NCBI RefSeq assembly: GCF_030271515.1
Contig: NZ_JASCXI010000002.1
Location: forward strand, 620,001 to 684,000
DNA: 64,000 bases
Direction of reading: 5' to 3'
Source of the DNA: Erythrobacter oryzae
Lineage (GTDB): Bacteria > Pseudomonadota > Alphaproteobacteria > Sphingomonadales > Sphingomonadaceae
Part shown: positions 9,499 to 18,420 of the stretch, piece by piece
Layout of the letters: each line of letters opens with the position of its first letter
Numbering within the stretch: position 1 is the stretch's first letter
Program-made: the position numbers and the translations under genes
Notes under the pieces: generated by a model
Databases searched by the model: none
What the model was told of the DNA's origin: nothing
Seen by the model: only the letters and a program-made list of their open reading frames with translations

Positions 9499-11004
9499 AT
9501 GATGGTGTCGCGCATTCCTGTTCTTGCTGCTCTGGCGCTCGGCGTCGTGTGGCTGCCTGTGGGCGGCGCGGCGGCGCAGGAGGTGGTCTCGCAGCCGGTG
9601 GTGCAGGCGCTCCCCTCGCCCGAGGTCCAGCGATTGAACCGCGCCCTCGTCGCGCTCGCCAAGGCCCCGCGCGATCGCGCCGCGCTGGTAGAGGCGGGGC
9701 AGGCCGCGCTCGGGGTCGACGATCTCGAGGCGGCGATCGGCTTTTTCGGACGCGCTGCCGATGTCGATCCGGGCCATCCCGAAGTCGCGCTCGGGCTCGG
9801 GTCGGTCTACCTGCGCGCAGGCCGCGCGGGCGAGGCGCTGCTGCAGTTCGACCGTGCGCTCGCCGCCGGGGCGGACGAGCGCGCCGTGCTGACCGACCGT
9901 GCGCTGAGCCTCGACCTCGTCGGCGAACAGCCCGCCGCGCAGGCCGCTTACACCCGCGCGCTCGAACTCGATCCCGCCAATGACGAGGCGCGGCGGCGGT
10001 TGGCGGTGAGCTATGCCATCAGTGGCAACAATGCGCGCTTCGAGGATACGCTGCGCCCGCTGCTCGACCGCCGCGATCTCGCCGCGCAGCGCGCCCGCGC
10101 CTTTGGCCTTGCGATCATGGGCCAGAACGATCGTGCCTCCGCGATCGTCGAGCAGGTCATGCCGCGCGATATCGCGACCCGACTGGTGCCCTATCTCGGC
10201 TACATGCCGCGCCTGACGAAGCAGCAGCAGGCGGCGGCGGCCAATCTCGGGATCTTCCCGCGCTCGGCGGATATCGGCCGCGACGATCCGCGCCTTGCGC
10301 GCTTTGCCGCCGAAGAGCGTGCCGACAGCCGGCTCGCGCCCGCCGGCCCGCCGCTCGGCGCGCGGCCCGCGCAGGTCGCCACCGCGCCCACCCCGCCGCC
10401 TTCGACCACGGTCTATACCACGCCGGTTCCGGCCTCCGCGATCGGCAGCGCGCCCGCGCCTGCCGCAGACCCCGCGCGGGTGGCGACCGTCACCCCCGTC
10501 GCCGTCAGCACCGCGCCGCCGCCGCCTGCTCCGGCACCCGCGCCGCGTCCGGTGGAGCGGGTGGCCGATGTCTTCGCCGATCTCGGCGCGCCCACCGCCG
10601 ATGCGCGCGTCTCGGGCGATGCGGTCGACCTGTCGCGAATCGAGGTCCGGCGCGAGGCCCCGCCTGCGCCCAAGCCGGAAGCCAAGCCCGCCGAGAAGCC
10701 CAAGCCCAAGCCCAAGGAGCCGCCCAAGCCCGTCCATCCCAGCCGCGTCTGGGTGCAGGTCGCTACCGGCAAGAAGATCGACGCGCTCGCCTTCGACTGG
10801 AAGCGCATCAGCAAGGAAGGTGGCAAATCGCTCGCCCCCTACAAGCCCCACACCGCCCGCTGGGGCGCGACCAACCGCCTCGTCATCGGCCCTGTCGCCA
10901 ACCGCGACAAGGCCGAGGCCCTGGTGCGCGAATTGAAGAAGAAGGGCATGGACGTGTTCCTGTGGCTGAGTGAAGAAGGCGAGGCGGTTCAACCGCTTAA
11001 GTAG
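9499..11004 (+). CDS. Secreted TPR protein with C-terminal SPOR domain
   Basis: The 501-aa protein begins with a signal peptide ending near 'GGAAAQ'. TPR-like repeats follow at about residues 45-170 ('AAIGFFGRAADVDPGHPEV', 'AQAAYTRALELDPANDEA'). Then come a long Pro/Ala-rich linker (about 280-415) and a C-terminal SPOR domain at about 415-495 ('VHPSRVWVQVATG', 'RWGATNRLVIGPV'). SPOR domains bind denuded glycan at the septum. Placement 65 bases after ftsZ fits a septal or envelope role. The specific function is unknown. A second ATG lies at 9502. Confidence 0.85.
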   Translation: MMVSRIPVLAALALGVVWLPVGGAAAQEVVSQPVVQALPSPEVQRLNRALVALAKAPRDRAALVEAGQAALGVDDLEAAIGFFGRAADVDPGHPEVALGLGSVYLRAGRAGEALLQFDRALAAGADERAVLTDRALSLDLVGEQPAAQAAYTRALELDPANDEARRRLAVSYAISGNNARFEDTLRPLLDRRDLAAQRARAFGLAIMGQNDRASAIVEQVMPRDIATRLVPYLGYMPRLTKQQQAAAANLGIFPRSADIGRDDPRLARFAAEERADSRLAPAGPPLGARPAQVATAPTPPPSTTVYTTPVPASAIGSAPAPAADPARVATVTPVAVSTAPPPPAPAPAPRPVERVADVFADLGAPTADARVSGDAVDLSRIEVRREAPPAPKPEAKPAEKPKPKPKEPPKPVHPSRVWVQVATGKKIDALAFDWKRISKEGGKSLAPYKPHTARWGATNRLVIGPVANRDKAEALVRELKKKGMDVFLWLSEEGEAVQPLK

Positions 11005-11182
11005 CTTCCACGGGTTTCTTTGCACAGGCTTTGCACAAGCTTGTCCGGTTCTCCCCAACCGCCGGGATTCGCGCGATTGCCAATCGCCCCCACAAGCGTC
11101 CATCCCTCGCAGCGATGGTGACCCGACCCCTTCCGCTTGCGCCCCTGAACCTCCAAGGCGCCCGCCCGTGAGAGCCGCTGAC

Positions 11183-11674
11183 ATGGACTATTCCGCCGAG
11201 GACGATGCCGCCCCCGTCGACATGCTTGCCAGCCTCTTCGCCGCGCGCGGGTGGCCGTTCGAGATGGTCTCGGAAGACGAGATGACCGGCGAGGTGCAGG
11301 GCAGCTGGGCCACCTACCAGCTGCGCGCGATCTGGCGGGCCGAGGACAGTGTGCTGCAGTTCCTGTGCCTCCCCGACATCCGCGTCACCGACGACAAGCG
11401 CGCCGCCGCCTATGAATTGCTCTGCCTCGTCAACGAGCAGATGTGGCTCGGGCATTTCGACATCTGGTCGAACGGCGACGTGCTGCTTTACCGCCACGGT
11501 GCGCTGCTGGGCGATCACGGGCGCCTCAGCCTCGACATGGCGCAGGCGCTGGTCGAGAGCGCGATCGACGAGTGCGACCGCTTCTACCCTGCCTTCCAGT
11601 TCGTGCTGTGGGGCGGCAAATCCCCGCGCGCCGCACTCGAAGCGGCGATGGTCGACGCGGCGGGCGAGGCCTGA
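11183..11674 (+). CDS. YbjN-domain protein
   Basis: This 163-aa soluble protein starts 'MDYSAEDDAAPVDML'. The pattern of an N-terminal helix, 'GWPFEMVSEDEMTGEVQG', 'LQFLCLPDIRV' and 'WSNGDVLLYRHGALL' matches the YbjN-like fold related to type III secretion chaperones. This group is common in alphaproteobacteria, often directly upstream of proC. Its biochemical role is unknown. In-frame starts further upstream add a segment without recognisable content, so the ATG at 11183 is preferred. The proC start follows 13 bases after its stop. Confidence 0.75.
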   Translation: MDYSAEDDAAPVDMLASLFAARGWPFEMVSEDEMTGEVQGSWATYQLRAIWRAEDSVLQFLCLPDIRVTDDKRAAAYELLCLVNEQMWLGHFDIWSNGDVLLYRHGALLGDHGRLSLDMAQALVESAIDECDRFYPAFQFVLWGGKSPRAALEAAMVDAAGEA

Positions 11675-11687
11675 TACGCCGCCCGGC

Positions 11688-12479
11688 ATGAACTACCACC
11701 TGATCATCGGCTGCGGCAACATGGGCGGAGCGATGCTCGCCGGCTGGCTGGCGGCGGGCGAGGCCCCGGCGCGTTTCAGCGTGCTCGACCCGGCGCTGGC
11801 CGATGTGCCCGAGGGCGTTGCGCTCTACCGCGATGCGGCCGAGGTGCCGGGGGCGCATGATGCGGTGCTGCTCGGGTTCAAGCCGCAGCAGTTGGCGGCG
11901 CTAGGGCCGGGGCTGCAATGCGTGACGGAGGGCCGGACGGTCTGTTCGCTCCTTGCCGGAATCACGCTGGACCAGCTTGCGGCGGCTTTTCCGGCTGGGA
12001 GCGCGCACATCCGCGTGATGCCGAACCTTGCCGCGCGCATCAACAAGTCGCCGGTCATCCTCGCCGAGCGCGGCCTCGACGCCGAACGCCGCGCCGCCAC
12101 CTTAGACCTGTTCGGCCGCCTTGGCAGTGCCGTCTGGCTGGAGGACGAGGCGCAGTTCGATCTCGTCACCGCGCTCGCCGGATCGGGGCCGGGCTTCGTC
12201 TACCGTTTCATCGACGCGCTCGCGGGCGCGGCCGTCGATCTCGGGCTCGACGAACCCACCGCCGCCGCGCTGGCGCTGGCCACGGTCGAGGGCGCATCGG
12301 CGCTCGCCGCGGCTTCCGACGCCTCCCCCGCGACCCTCGCTGACCGCGTCGCCAGCCCGGGCGGCATGACCCGTGAGGGCCTCAACGTGCTCGACGCGGA
12401 CGCTGCGCTGCGCCGCCTGCTGGCGCAGACACTGGCCGCCACGCGCGACAAGGGTGCGGCGCTCTCGCGCGGCGGTTAA
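11688..12479 (+). CDS. proC: Pyrroline-5-carboxylate reductase
   Basis: ProC performs the last step of proline synthesis, reducing pyrroline-5-carboxylate with NAD(P)H. The 263-aa protein has the dinucleotide-binding 'GCGNMGGAM' at residues 8-16. It also carries 'RVMPNLAARINKS' and the dimerisation/active-site signature with 'TALAGSGPGFVYRF' and 'ASPGGMTREGLNVLD'. It probably forms an operon with the YbjN-like gene. proB lies about 6 kb away at 18421 on the same strand, so two of the three proline genes are in this window. Confidence 0.95.
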   Translation: MNYHLIIGCGNMGGAMLAGWLAAGEAPARFSVLDPALADVPEGVALYRDAAEVPGAHDAVLLGFKPQQLAALGPGLQCVTEGRTVCSLLAGITLDQLAAAFPAGSAHIRVMPNLAARINKSPVILAERGLDAERRAATLDLFGRLGSAVWLEDEAQFDLVTALAGSGPGFVYRFIDALAGAAVDLGLDEPTAAALALATVEGASALAAASDASPATLADRVASPGGMTREGLNVLDADAALRRLLAQTLAATRDKGAALSRGG

Positions 12480-12620
12480 GATTAACAAGCGTTCAGCTGA
12501 ACAAATTGCACGCTTTGCAAGCCGGTTTCGCTTGAAAAGCCGGAAAGAACCCACGATATTCGCCTGACTGGAGAGCGCGGGCTTTTCCGCGCTCCATGAT
12601 GAAAGGCTAAGGGTTTCACA

Positions 12621-13364
12621 ATGGCTGACTGGAATGACCCCTCGCGCAACGCGCAGCGCTTCGGCTCCGTGCCGCGCGCCGGAGGCGATGTCGCCGGCCG
12701 CGTAACCTTCGACGAGGGCCTGCGCAAGCACATGCTCTCGATCTACAACTACATGACCTCGGGCATCCTCCTGACCGGGATCGTCGCGCTGCTGGCCTTC
12801 ACCAGCGGCATGGCGGAAACGATCCACTTCAGCGCCCTGCGTTGGGTGGTCGGCCTGTCGCCGCTCGTCATCGTCTTCGCGATGAGCTTCGGCGCCAACC
12901 GCTTCAGCACCGGCACGCTCCAGCTGATGTTCTGGGGCTTCAGCATCCTGATGGGCCTGTCGCTGTCCTCGGTGTTCCTGGTCTATACCGGCGGCTCGAT
13001 CGCCACGACCTTCTTCGCCACCGCGGCGGCCTTCGCCGGCCTTTCGCTTTTCGGCTACACCACCAAGAAGAACCTGTCGGGCATCGGCAGCTTCCTGATC
13101 ATGGGTCTGGTCGGCCTGATCGTGGCGATGGTCATCAACCTGTTCCTGCAGAGCCCCGCGTTCCACTACGCGATCAGCATCATCGGCGTGCTGATCTTTG
13201 CAGGCCTCACCGCCTATGACACGCAGCGCCTGAAGGACGAATACCAGTACCTGCGCGGCACCGAATTCGCCGGCAAGGCGGTGGTGCTGGGTGCGCTGAC
13301 GCTCTACCTGGACTTCATCAACATGTTCCAGTTCCTGCTCAGCTTCCTTGGGAACCGCGAATAA
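12621..13364 (+). CDS. Bax inhibitor-1/YccA family membrane protein
   Basis: The 247-aa protein has about seven hydrophobic helices and the family features 'LRKHMLSIYNYMTSGI' before the first helix, 'FSILMGLSLSSVFLVY', 'FGYTTKKNLSGIGSFL', and 'GLTAYDTQRLKDEY' with the conserved acidic residue near the C-terminus. Members are inner-membrane proteins with pH-sensitive calcium leak activity (BsYetJ) or FtsH-linked roles (YccA). The ATG at 12621 follows a weak purine-rich stretch. A hairpin terminator lies downstream. Confidence 0.92.
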   Translation: MADWNDPSRNAQRFGSVPRAGGDVAGRVTFDEGLRKHMLSIYNYMTSGILLTGIVALLAFTSGMAETIHFSALRWVVGLSPLVIVFAMSFGANRFSTGTLQLMFWGFSILMGLSLSSVFLVYTGGSIATTFFATAAAFAGLSLFGYTTKKNLSGIGSFLIMGLVGLIVAMVINLFLQSPAFHYAISIIGVLIFAGLTAYDTQRLKDEYQYLRGTEFAGKAVVLGALTLYLDFINMFQFLLSFLGNRE

Positions 13365-13414
13365 CCGCGTTGCCCGGTCGGGCTGCAGCCCGCCGCAAGA
13401 GTGTTGAAATGTCG

Positions 13415-13455
13415 AATGCCCGGGGGCCTAAGCAGCCTTCCGGGCATTTGCTTTG
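13415..13455 (+). terminator. Rho-independent-like terminator after the BI-1 gene
   Basis: A 9-bp perfect stem (AATGCCCGG at 13415-13423 with CCGGGCATT at 13440-13448) is followed by the moderately T-rich TGCTTTGTT. It lies 50 bases past the stop of the BI-1 gene. Confidence 0.6.
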
Positions 13456-13561
13456 TTAGCCGCTGCGGTTATCGCGGACGCCTTCAGGCTGGAGCAAGCC
13501 GCGCCGCGCCATTCCGGTGACTGCGCGGCACCTTCAGACCGCATTACGAGAGAGACACCTG

Positions 13562-14488
13562 ATGAGCGCCGCTCCGCACTCGCCTTCCGACAAGCCGCGA
13601 ACGGTCACGACACGCACCTCCTTCGGCCTTGCGATCACCACGCTGGCGGTCGGCGCCGCGATCCTCGGCGCCTGCGCCACCCCGCCGCCGCCGCCTCCGC
13701 CGCCGCCGCCACCCCCGCCGCCCCCGCCGCCGCAGGTGGTCGAGGCCGTGCCCTATCGCCCGCTCCCCCCGGGCGGTGCGCATTACGTCATGAACATGCC
13801 CGCCAAGGGCCCCGACGGGCGGCGCATTACGGTCAACTCCAACCTCTCGAACGACCAGCTGGTCTGGAACCTGCGCTCGGCCTGGAACGTCGCGGCGCTG
13901 AACTGCCTCGCGCCCGAGTATCAGCCGATCCTCGACGGCTACCGCGCCTTCCTCACCAAGAACGTGCGCGCGCTGAAGGCGGTCAACGACCGGATCGAGA
14001 AGACCTACACCAGCCGCTTCAAGGTCAAGCGCGACGCGATCATCGCGCGCGACGGCTACACCACGCAGGTCTACAACTTCTTCGCCGAGCCCGCCGCGCG
14101 CGCCGGCTTCTGCCGCGCCGCGCTCGACATGGCGAACCGCGCGGCTGTTACCCCGCCGACCGATCCGCTCGCCTTTGCGCAGGCCAATTTCGACGGGCTG
14201 CTGGTGCCCTTCGAGCAGTTCTTCGACGATTACGAGGCCTACCAGCGCGCCTCGGCGGAATGGGACGCGAAGTGGGGCGAGATGTTTGGCGCCTCGCAGC
14301 CCGGCTGGGTGGCGGTGCAGCAGCACCGCGCCGGCCTCGCGCCGCCGCCCGGCCCGGGCGCGGGGCAGACCGTGATCGATCCCGAAACCGGCCTGCCGGT
14401 GCCGGTCATCCCGGTCACTGAAGGCGTCACCTCGCAGCCCGTGGTCCAGCCGATCGCGCCGGGCACCGGAGGCGCGGGCGGCAAGTAG
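13562..14488 (+). CDS. Proline-rich lipoprotein of unknown function
   Basis: The 308-aa product starts after GAGAGAGACACCTG. It has a hydrophobic segment ending in a lipobox 'ILGAC' (Cys38), so an outer-membrane lipoprotein is likely. The Cys is followed by a run of about 16 prolines (bases 13682-13729), then a folded part of about 200 residues with conserved-looking Trp/Cys positions ('QLVWNLRSAWNVAALNCL', 'GFCRAALDMANRA') and a Pro/Gly-rich tail. The proline run could act as a rigid spacer off the membrane. I do not recognise the main domain. Confidence 0.75.
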   Translation: MSAAPHSPSDKPRTVTTRTSFGLAITTLAVGAAILGACATPPPPPPPPPPPPPPPPPQVVEAVPYRPLPPGGAHYVMNMPAKGPDGRRITVNSNLSNDQLVWNLRSAWNVAALNCLAPEYQPILDGYRAFLTKNVRALKAVNDRIEKTYTSRFKVKRDAIIARDGYTTQVYNFFAEPAARAGFCRAALDMANRAAVTPPTDPLAFAQANFDGLLVPFEQFFDDYEAYQRASAEWDAKWGEMFGASQPGWVAVQQHRAGLAPPPGPGAGQTVIDPETGLPVPVIPVTEGVTSQPVVQPIAPGTGGAGGK

Positions 14489-14602
14489 GCTTGCGCGGGG
14501 CGTGGCGGCTGAAAATGCCGTTGCAAGCCTTGACGCTTCTCGCTAATGCGCGCGCTCGCCCGCTCCCCTGACGGGGGCAGCGGGGCTCGCGAAAACTGGA
14601 AC

Positions 14603-14672
<70 letters not shown>

Positions 14673-14678
<6 letters not shown>

Positions 14679-14743
14679 GTTAAACGCAAAGGGCCCTCCC
14701 CATGCGGGAGGGCCCTTTGCGTTTAACTGGTGGGTTTTTTGTT
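14673..14743 (+). terminator. Long perfect hairpin terminator overlapping the tRNA 3' end
   Basis: Bases 14673-14700 are perfectly complementary to 14706-14733 (28 bp, 5-base loop CATGC), followed by GTTTTTTGTTTT. The left arm includes the last six bases of tRNA-Ala (CCACCA). It is very likely the intrinsic terminator of the tRNA transcript, but far longer than needed. Confidence 0.85.
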
Positions 14744-14761
14744 TTCGCCCTCAGACGCCGG

Positions 14762-14850
14762 GCGGCGGACGTCCGTCCGCCTTGGCTTTCCTCGCAAAGG
14801 CTCGGGCGCGCGTTCGCGCTTGCGGCCCTTCGGGCCGTTACAGCCCCCCA
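14762..14850. repeat. Hairpin-rich intergenic segment
   Basis: Between the tRNA terminator and the riboswitch lie several short perfect hairpins: GGCGGACG/CGTCCGCC at 14764-14781, a GCGCG/CGCGC region near 14808, and CGGCCC/GGGCCG near 14823. No gene is visible here. This looks like a degenerate member of an intergenic palindromic repeat family, but copy number cannot be judged from one window. Confidence 0.4.
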
Positions 14851-14894
14851 ATCTTGCTACCCCTTACACCGCTTGCCGTCAGCCTTGCCTGACG

Positions 14895-15078
14895 CTATCC
14901 CGCTCCCGCGTTTCGGTAACGGGAATGCGGTTCGAATCCGCAGCTGTCCCTGCAACTGTAAGCGGTGAGTGTGGGGTGCGTTCCCTCCTTCGGGAGGGCA
15001 GCCACTGGGGGTCTTCGGACCATCCGGGAAGGCGAGCATCCCATGCGGCGATCCGTGAGCCAGGAGACCGACCGGGGC
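14895..15078 (+). promoter_or_regulatory. Cobalamin riboswitch upstream of btuB-like gene
   Basis: The conserved B12-box elements are in order: CGGTAACGGGAATGCGGTT, GAATCCGCAGCTGTCCCTGC, AACTGTAAGCGG, GCCACTGGG, CCGGGAAGGC and GAGCCAGGAGACC. Boundaries are approximate. Downstream, TGTCGCTC (15080-15087) can pair with GAGCGACA (15135-15142), a candidate for the switching stem. It should lower expression of the following TonB receptor when adenosyl- or methylcobalamin is plentiful. Confidence 0.93.
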
Positions 15079-15212
15079 GTGTCGCTCTATGCCGGGTTCA
15101 GGGGTTGGCCAGGCGCGGAAAACACTTTCGTTGTGAGCGACATCGCTGGGCTGTGGGGGGGGTGGGATCAAACCCCTCGCAGCCACCATGTTGCTGATGA
15201 CGGGAGGAATCC

Positions 15213-17186
15213 GTGAAGAATTTTGCATATTTGGGAAGCGTCGCTGCGGCGGCGCTGGTTTGGGCTGTGCCGGTTCTGGCGCAAGAGGCCGACCGCGATT
15301 CCGGCGAGGGCGATCCGGATCACGAGTATGAAGACTACAAACGGATCGAGGACGATTTCGGGCCGAACCGAACCGTGATCCTCGTTTCTGCCGCGCGTGA
15401 CGCGGCCATCCCGCGCGAGGACTACACCGGTTCCGCTACGGCACTGACCGCCGACGATCTCGACAGGCGCCAGACCCGCGACATCGCCGACGTCCTGCGC
15501 GATGTTCCCGGCGTCGCGGTCGCGGGCGTTGCCGGCCAGACCCAGATCCGCCTGCGCGGCTCGGAAGCCAACCACGTCCTCGTGCTCGTCGACGGCATCG
15601 AGGTCTCCGATCCCTTCGCGGGCGAGTTCGACATTGGCACCTTGCAGGCCGAACCCGGCGCGCGCCTCGAAGTGCTGCGGGGTGCGCAATCGGCGCTCTA
15701 CGGCCCGGACGCGATCGGCGGCGTGGTGGCCTATCAGAGCGCTTCGGGCGACTCCCTCCCCGGCTTTGCCGCAAGGCTCGAGGGGGGCACGCAAGGGACC
15801 GTCAACGGTGCGGCACGCTACGGCGCCAGCGGCATCGGCTGGGACGCGGCGCTCTCCGCCGTGGTCGTCAGCACCGACGGCCAGCCCAATGCGCGCGGCG
15901 GCACCCGCGACATCGGCCGCGACAGCTACACGCTGGCGGGCAAGGGCAGCGTCGAACTGACCGACACGCTCACCCTGCGCGCCGCCGCCCGCTTCATCCG
16001 AACCGAGGGCCAGACCAACGACAGCGACTTCGACCGCACCAGCCCCACCTTCGGCTTCATCATCGACAGCCCCGGCACCGGCTTCACCAACGAGGCGATC
16101 TACGCCCTCGTCGGGGCAAGGCTCGATACGCTGGAGGGCCGCTGGACACATGACCTTTCGGCCCAGATCGCCGATGTCGAGCGCGAGACTTTCGGCCCCT
16201 TCGGCCAGTCGAGCGGCAGCGAGGGCGACCGCGTCAAGGCCTCCTATGTCAGCGCTTTCGAGATCACGCCCGCGCACCGCGTGACCTTCGCCGCCGATTA
16301 CGAGGTCGAGGGCTTCCGCAACGCCTTCGCCGGCAGCGGCGGGTTCACCACCCGGCGCGAGATCGAGCAGGTCGGCCTTGTCGGCGAATATCGCTACAGC
16401 GGCGAGGCCTTCGACCTTACCGCAGCGCTGCGCCACGACATCAACGACCTGTTCCAGGACGCGACCACCTTCCGCGTCGGCGCGGGCTACAGCCTGACCG
16501 GGACCACCCGCCTGCGCGCCGCGGCGGGCTCGGGCGTCAAGAACCCCGGCTTCTTCGAGCTCTACGGCTTTGTCGACGGGCGCTTCATCGGCAACGCGGC
16601 GCTGCGCCCCGAGAAGTCCACGGGGTGGGAAGTCGGGATCGATCAGGGCCTCGGCGACAATGCCACCCTCGCGGTGACCTACTTCGACAGCGAGCTGGAG
16701 GGCGAGATCTTCACCACCTTCCCGCCGCCGAACTTCATCGCCACCCCGGCCAACCGCACCACGGTGAGCAAGCAGCGCGGGATCGAAGTGTCGCTGAACG
16801 CGCGCCTCGGCGAGCAATTCAGCCTCGATGCGGCCTATTCCTACCTCGATGCCGAGGAAAATGGGGTCGAGGAAGTGCGCCGCCCCAACCACATCGCCAG
16901 CGCCGCGCTGACCTGGGAAGCGCCGGCCGAAGCCGCCTCGGCGACTCTGGTGGTGCGCTACAACGGCGAGACCCCCGATGTCGCCTTCACCGATCCGAGC
17001 TTCGTGCCGGTGCGCGTCACGCTGGACGACTACACCCTCGTGAACTTCAACGCCCGCGTGAAGCTGACCGACAGCCTCGCCGCCTTCGCCCGCGTCGAGA
17101 ACCTGCTCGGCGAGGAATACGAGCAGGTCTTCAGCTTCGTCTCGCCGGGGCGCAGCGCGGTCGTCGGGGTCGAGGCGAGGTTCTGA
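15213..17186 (+). CDS. btuB: BtuB-like TonB-dependent vitamin B12 receptor
   Basis: This outer-membrane beta-barrel receptor imports corrinoids using TonB energy. The 657-aa protein starts at GTG 15213 after CGGGAGGAAT and has a signal peptide ending at 'PVLAQ'. A TonB-box-like 'TVILVSA' precedes the plug domain ('TRDIADVLRDVPGVAV', 'IRLRGSEANHVLVLVDG', 'EVLRGAQSALYGPDAIGG'). The barrel ends with the usual aromatic C-terminus 'GVEARF'. The length suits BtuB. Control by the cobalamin riboswitch just upstream supports a corrinoid substrate more strongly than sequence alone. Confidence 0.88.
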   Translation: MKNFAYLGSVAAAALVWAVPVLAQEADRDSGEGDPDHEYEDYKRIEDDFGPNRTVILVSAARDAAIPREDYTGSATALTADDLDRRQTRDIADVLRDVPGVAVAGVAGQTQIRLRGSEANHVLVLVDGIEVSDPFAGEFDIGTLQAEPGARLEVLRGAQSALYGPDAIGGVVAYQSASGDSLPGFAARLEGGTQGTVNGAARYGASGIGWDAALSAVVVSTDGQPNARGGTRDIGRDSYTLAGKGSVELTDTLTLRAAARFIRTEGQTNDSDFDRTSPTFGFIIDSPGTGFTNEAIYALVGARLDTLEGRWTHDLSAQIADVERETFGPFGQSSGSEGDRVKASYVSAFEITPAHRVTFAADYEVEGFRNAFAGSGGFTTRREIEQVGLVGEYRYSGEAFDLTAALRHDINDLFQDATTFRVGAGYSLTGTTRLRAAAGSGVKNPGFFELYGFVDGRFIGNAALRPEKSTGWEVGIDQGLGDNATLAVTYFDSELEGEIFTTFPPPNFIATPANRTTVSKQRGIEVSLNARLGEQFSLDAAYSYLDAEENGVEEVRRPNHIASAALTWEAPAEAASATLVVRYNGETPDVAFTDPSFVPVRVTLDDYTLVNFNARVKLTDSLAAFARVENLLGEEYEQVFSFVSPGRSAVVGVEARF

Positions 17187-17195
17187 CCTCGATCC

Positions 17196-17289
17196 CCCCT
17201 CCTCTTCAGAGGAGGGGCTGGGGGTGGTGGCGAGCCGAAGGCTCGCGCATGACAATCCCACCCCCAACCCCTCCCGCAGGCGGGAGGGG
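17196..17289. repeat. Three-hairpin palindromic intergenic element
   Basis: The whole btuB-obgE gap is built of nested dyads. CCCCTCCTCT/AGAGGAGGGG (17196-17217) and CCCCTCCCGC/GCGGGAGGGG (17268-17289) flank TGGGGGTGG/CCACCCCCA (17219-17227 with 17258-17266), which encloses GCGAGCC/GGCTCGC (17230-17246). The resulting RNA would be a compact multi-stem structure. It may double as the btuB terminator. Confidence 0.7.
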
Positions 17290-17336
17290 AGATAGTAGCC
17301 CTCGCATTCGCAGCAAAAAATGCGTAGGGGGCCGCC

Positions 17337-18413
17337 ATGCATTTCCTCGACCAGGCCAAGATCTATGTGAAGTCCGGCGGAGGCGGCCCCGGGGCCGTCT
17401 CGTTCCGGCGCGAGAAATACGTCGAGTACGGCGGCCCCGATGGCGGCAACGGCGGGCGCGGGGGCGACATCGTGTTCGAGGCCGTCGCAGGGCTGAACAC
17501 GCTGATCGACTTCCGCTATTCGCAGCACTTCAAGGCCCCGCGCGGCGGCCACGGGATGGGCAAGGACCGCACCGGCGCTTCTGCCGAGCCGCTGGTGATC
17601 AAGGTGCCGGTGGGCACGCAGATCCTGTCCGAGGACAAGGAGGATATCCTTGTCGACTTCACCGAGGTCGGCCAGCGCGTCGTCTTCCTCGAAGGCGGGA
17701 TGGGCGGGCGCGGGAACGCGTCTTACAAGACCTCGACCAACCGCGCGCCGCGCCAGCACCAGCCGGGCATTCCGGGCGAGGAGGCCTGGGTGTGGCTGCG
17801 GCTGAAGCTGCTCGCCGACGTGGGCCTTGTCGGCCTGCCCAACGCGGGCAAATCGACCTTCATCAACGCGGTTTCCAACGCGCAGGCCAAGGTCGGCGAT
17901 TATGCCTTCACCACGCTGGTGCCCAAGCTCGGCGTCGTGCGCCACAAGGGCCGCGAATTCGTGCTCGCCGACATTCCGGGACTGATCGAGGGCGCGGCGG
18001 ATGGCGTGGGGATCGGCGACCGTTTCTTGGGGCACATCGAGCGCTGCCGGGTGCTGATCCACCTCATCGACATCACCGGCACCGAGGACGCCGACCCCGC
18101 CGAAGCCATGCGCATCGTCGAGGAGGAGCTGGCGGCTTACGGCGACAAGGAGCACACGCGGCTTGACGAAAAGCCCCGACTGGTGGTGCTGAACAAGCTC
18201 GACCTCGCCGACGCCGAACTGGTCGAGGGCTTCCGCAAGGAGCTGCTGGAGGCGGGCGCGGAGCAGGTCTTCGCGGTCTCGGGCGCGACCGGCGCGGGGA
18301 TCCCCGAATTGCTCGACGCGGTGCTCGGCTACCTGCCTGCCTCCACCTCGACTGAGACCAAGGCCGAGGAAATCGAGGACGACGGCGACGCGCCCGAGTG
18401 GTCGCCGCTGTAA
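17337..18413 (+). CDS. obgE: Obg GTPase (CgtA)
   Basis: ObgE is a GTPase for late 50S ribosome assembly and stress control. The 358-aa protein has the glycine-rich N-terminal Obg fold ('[18 protein letters not shown]', '[10 protein letters not shown]') over about 1-158 and a G domain with P-loop GLPNAGKST (166-174). It also has '[16 protein letters not shown]' and the guanine-specificity motif NKLD. A short acidic C-terminal tail follows. The usual neighbours rplU-rpmA are not seen here. proB follows after 7 bases. Confidence 0.96.
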   Translation: MHFLDQAKIYVKSGGGGPGAVSFRREKYVEYGGPDGGNGGRGGDIVFEAVAGLNTLIDFRYSQHFKAPRGGHGMGKDRTGASAEPLVIKVPVGTQILSEDKEDILVDFTEVGQRVVFLEGGMGGRGNASYKTSTNRAPRQHQPGIPGEEAWVWLRLKLLADVGLVGLPNAGKSTFINAVSNAQAKVGDYAFTTLVPKLGVVRHKGREFVLADIPGLIEGAADGVGIGDRFLGHIERCRVLIHLIDITGTEDADPAEAMRIVEEELAAYGDKEHTRLDEKPRLVVLNKLDLADAELVEGFRKELLEAGAEQVFAVSGATGAGIPELLDAVLGYLPASTSTETKAEEIEDDGDAPEWSPL

Positions 18414-18420
18414 TTCGCCT

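Noticed and set aside
14895..15212. A small leader peptide gene before btuB
   Set aside because: The conserved B12-box motifs explain the region as an aptamer; no start with a proper ribosome site stands out.
14702..15216. Short open frames across the tRNA terminator and riboswitch
   Set aside because: They are explained by structured RNA. No family-like protein sequence and no ribosome site fits.
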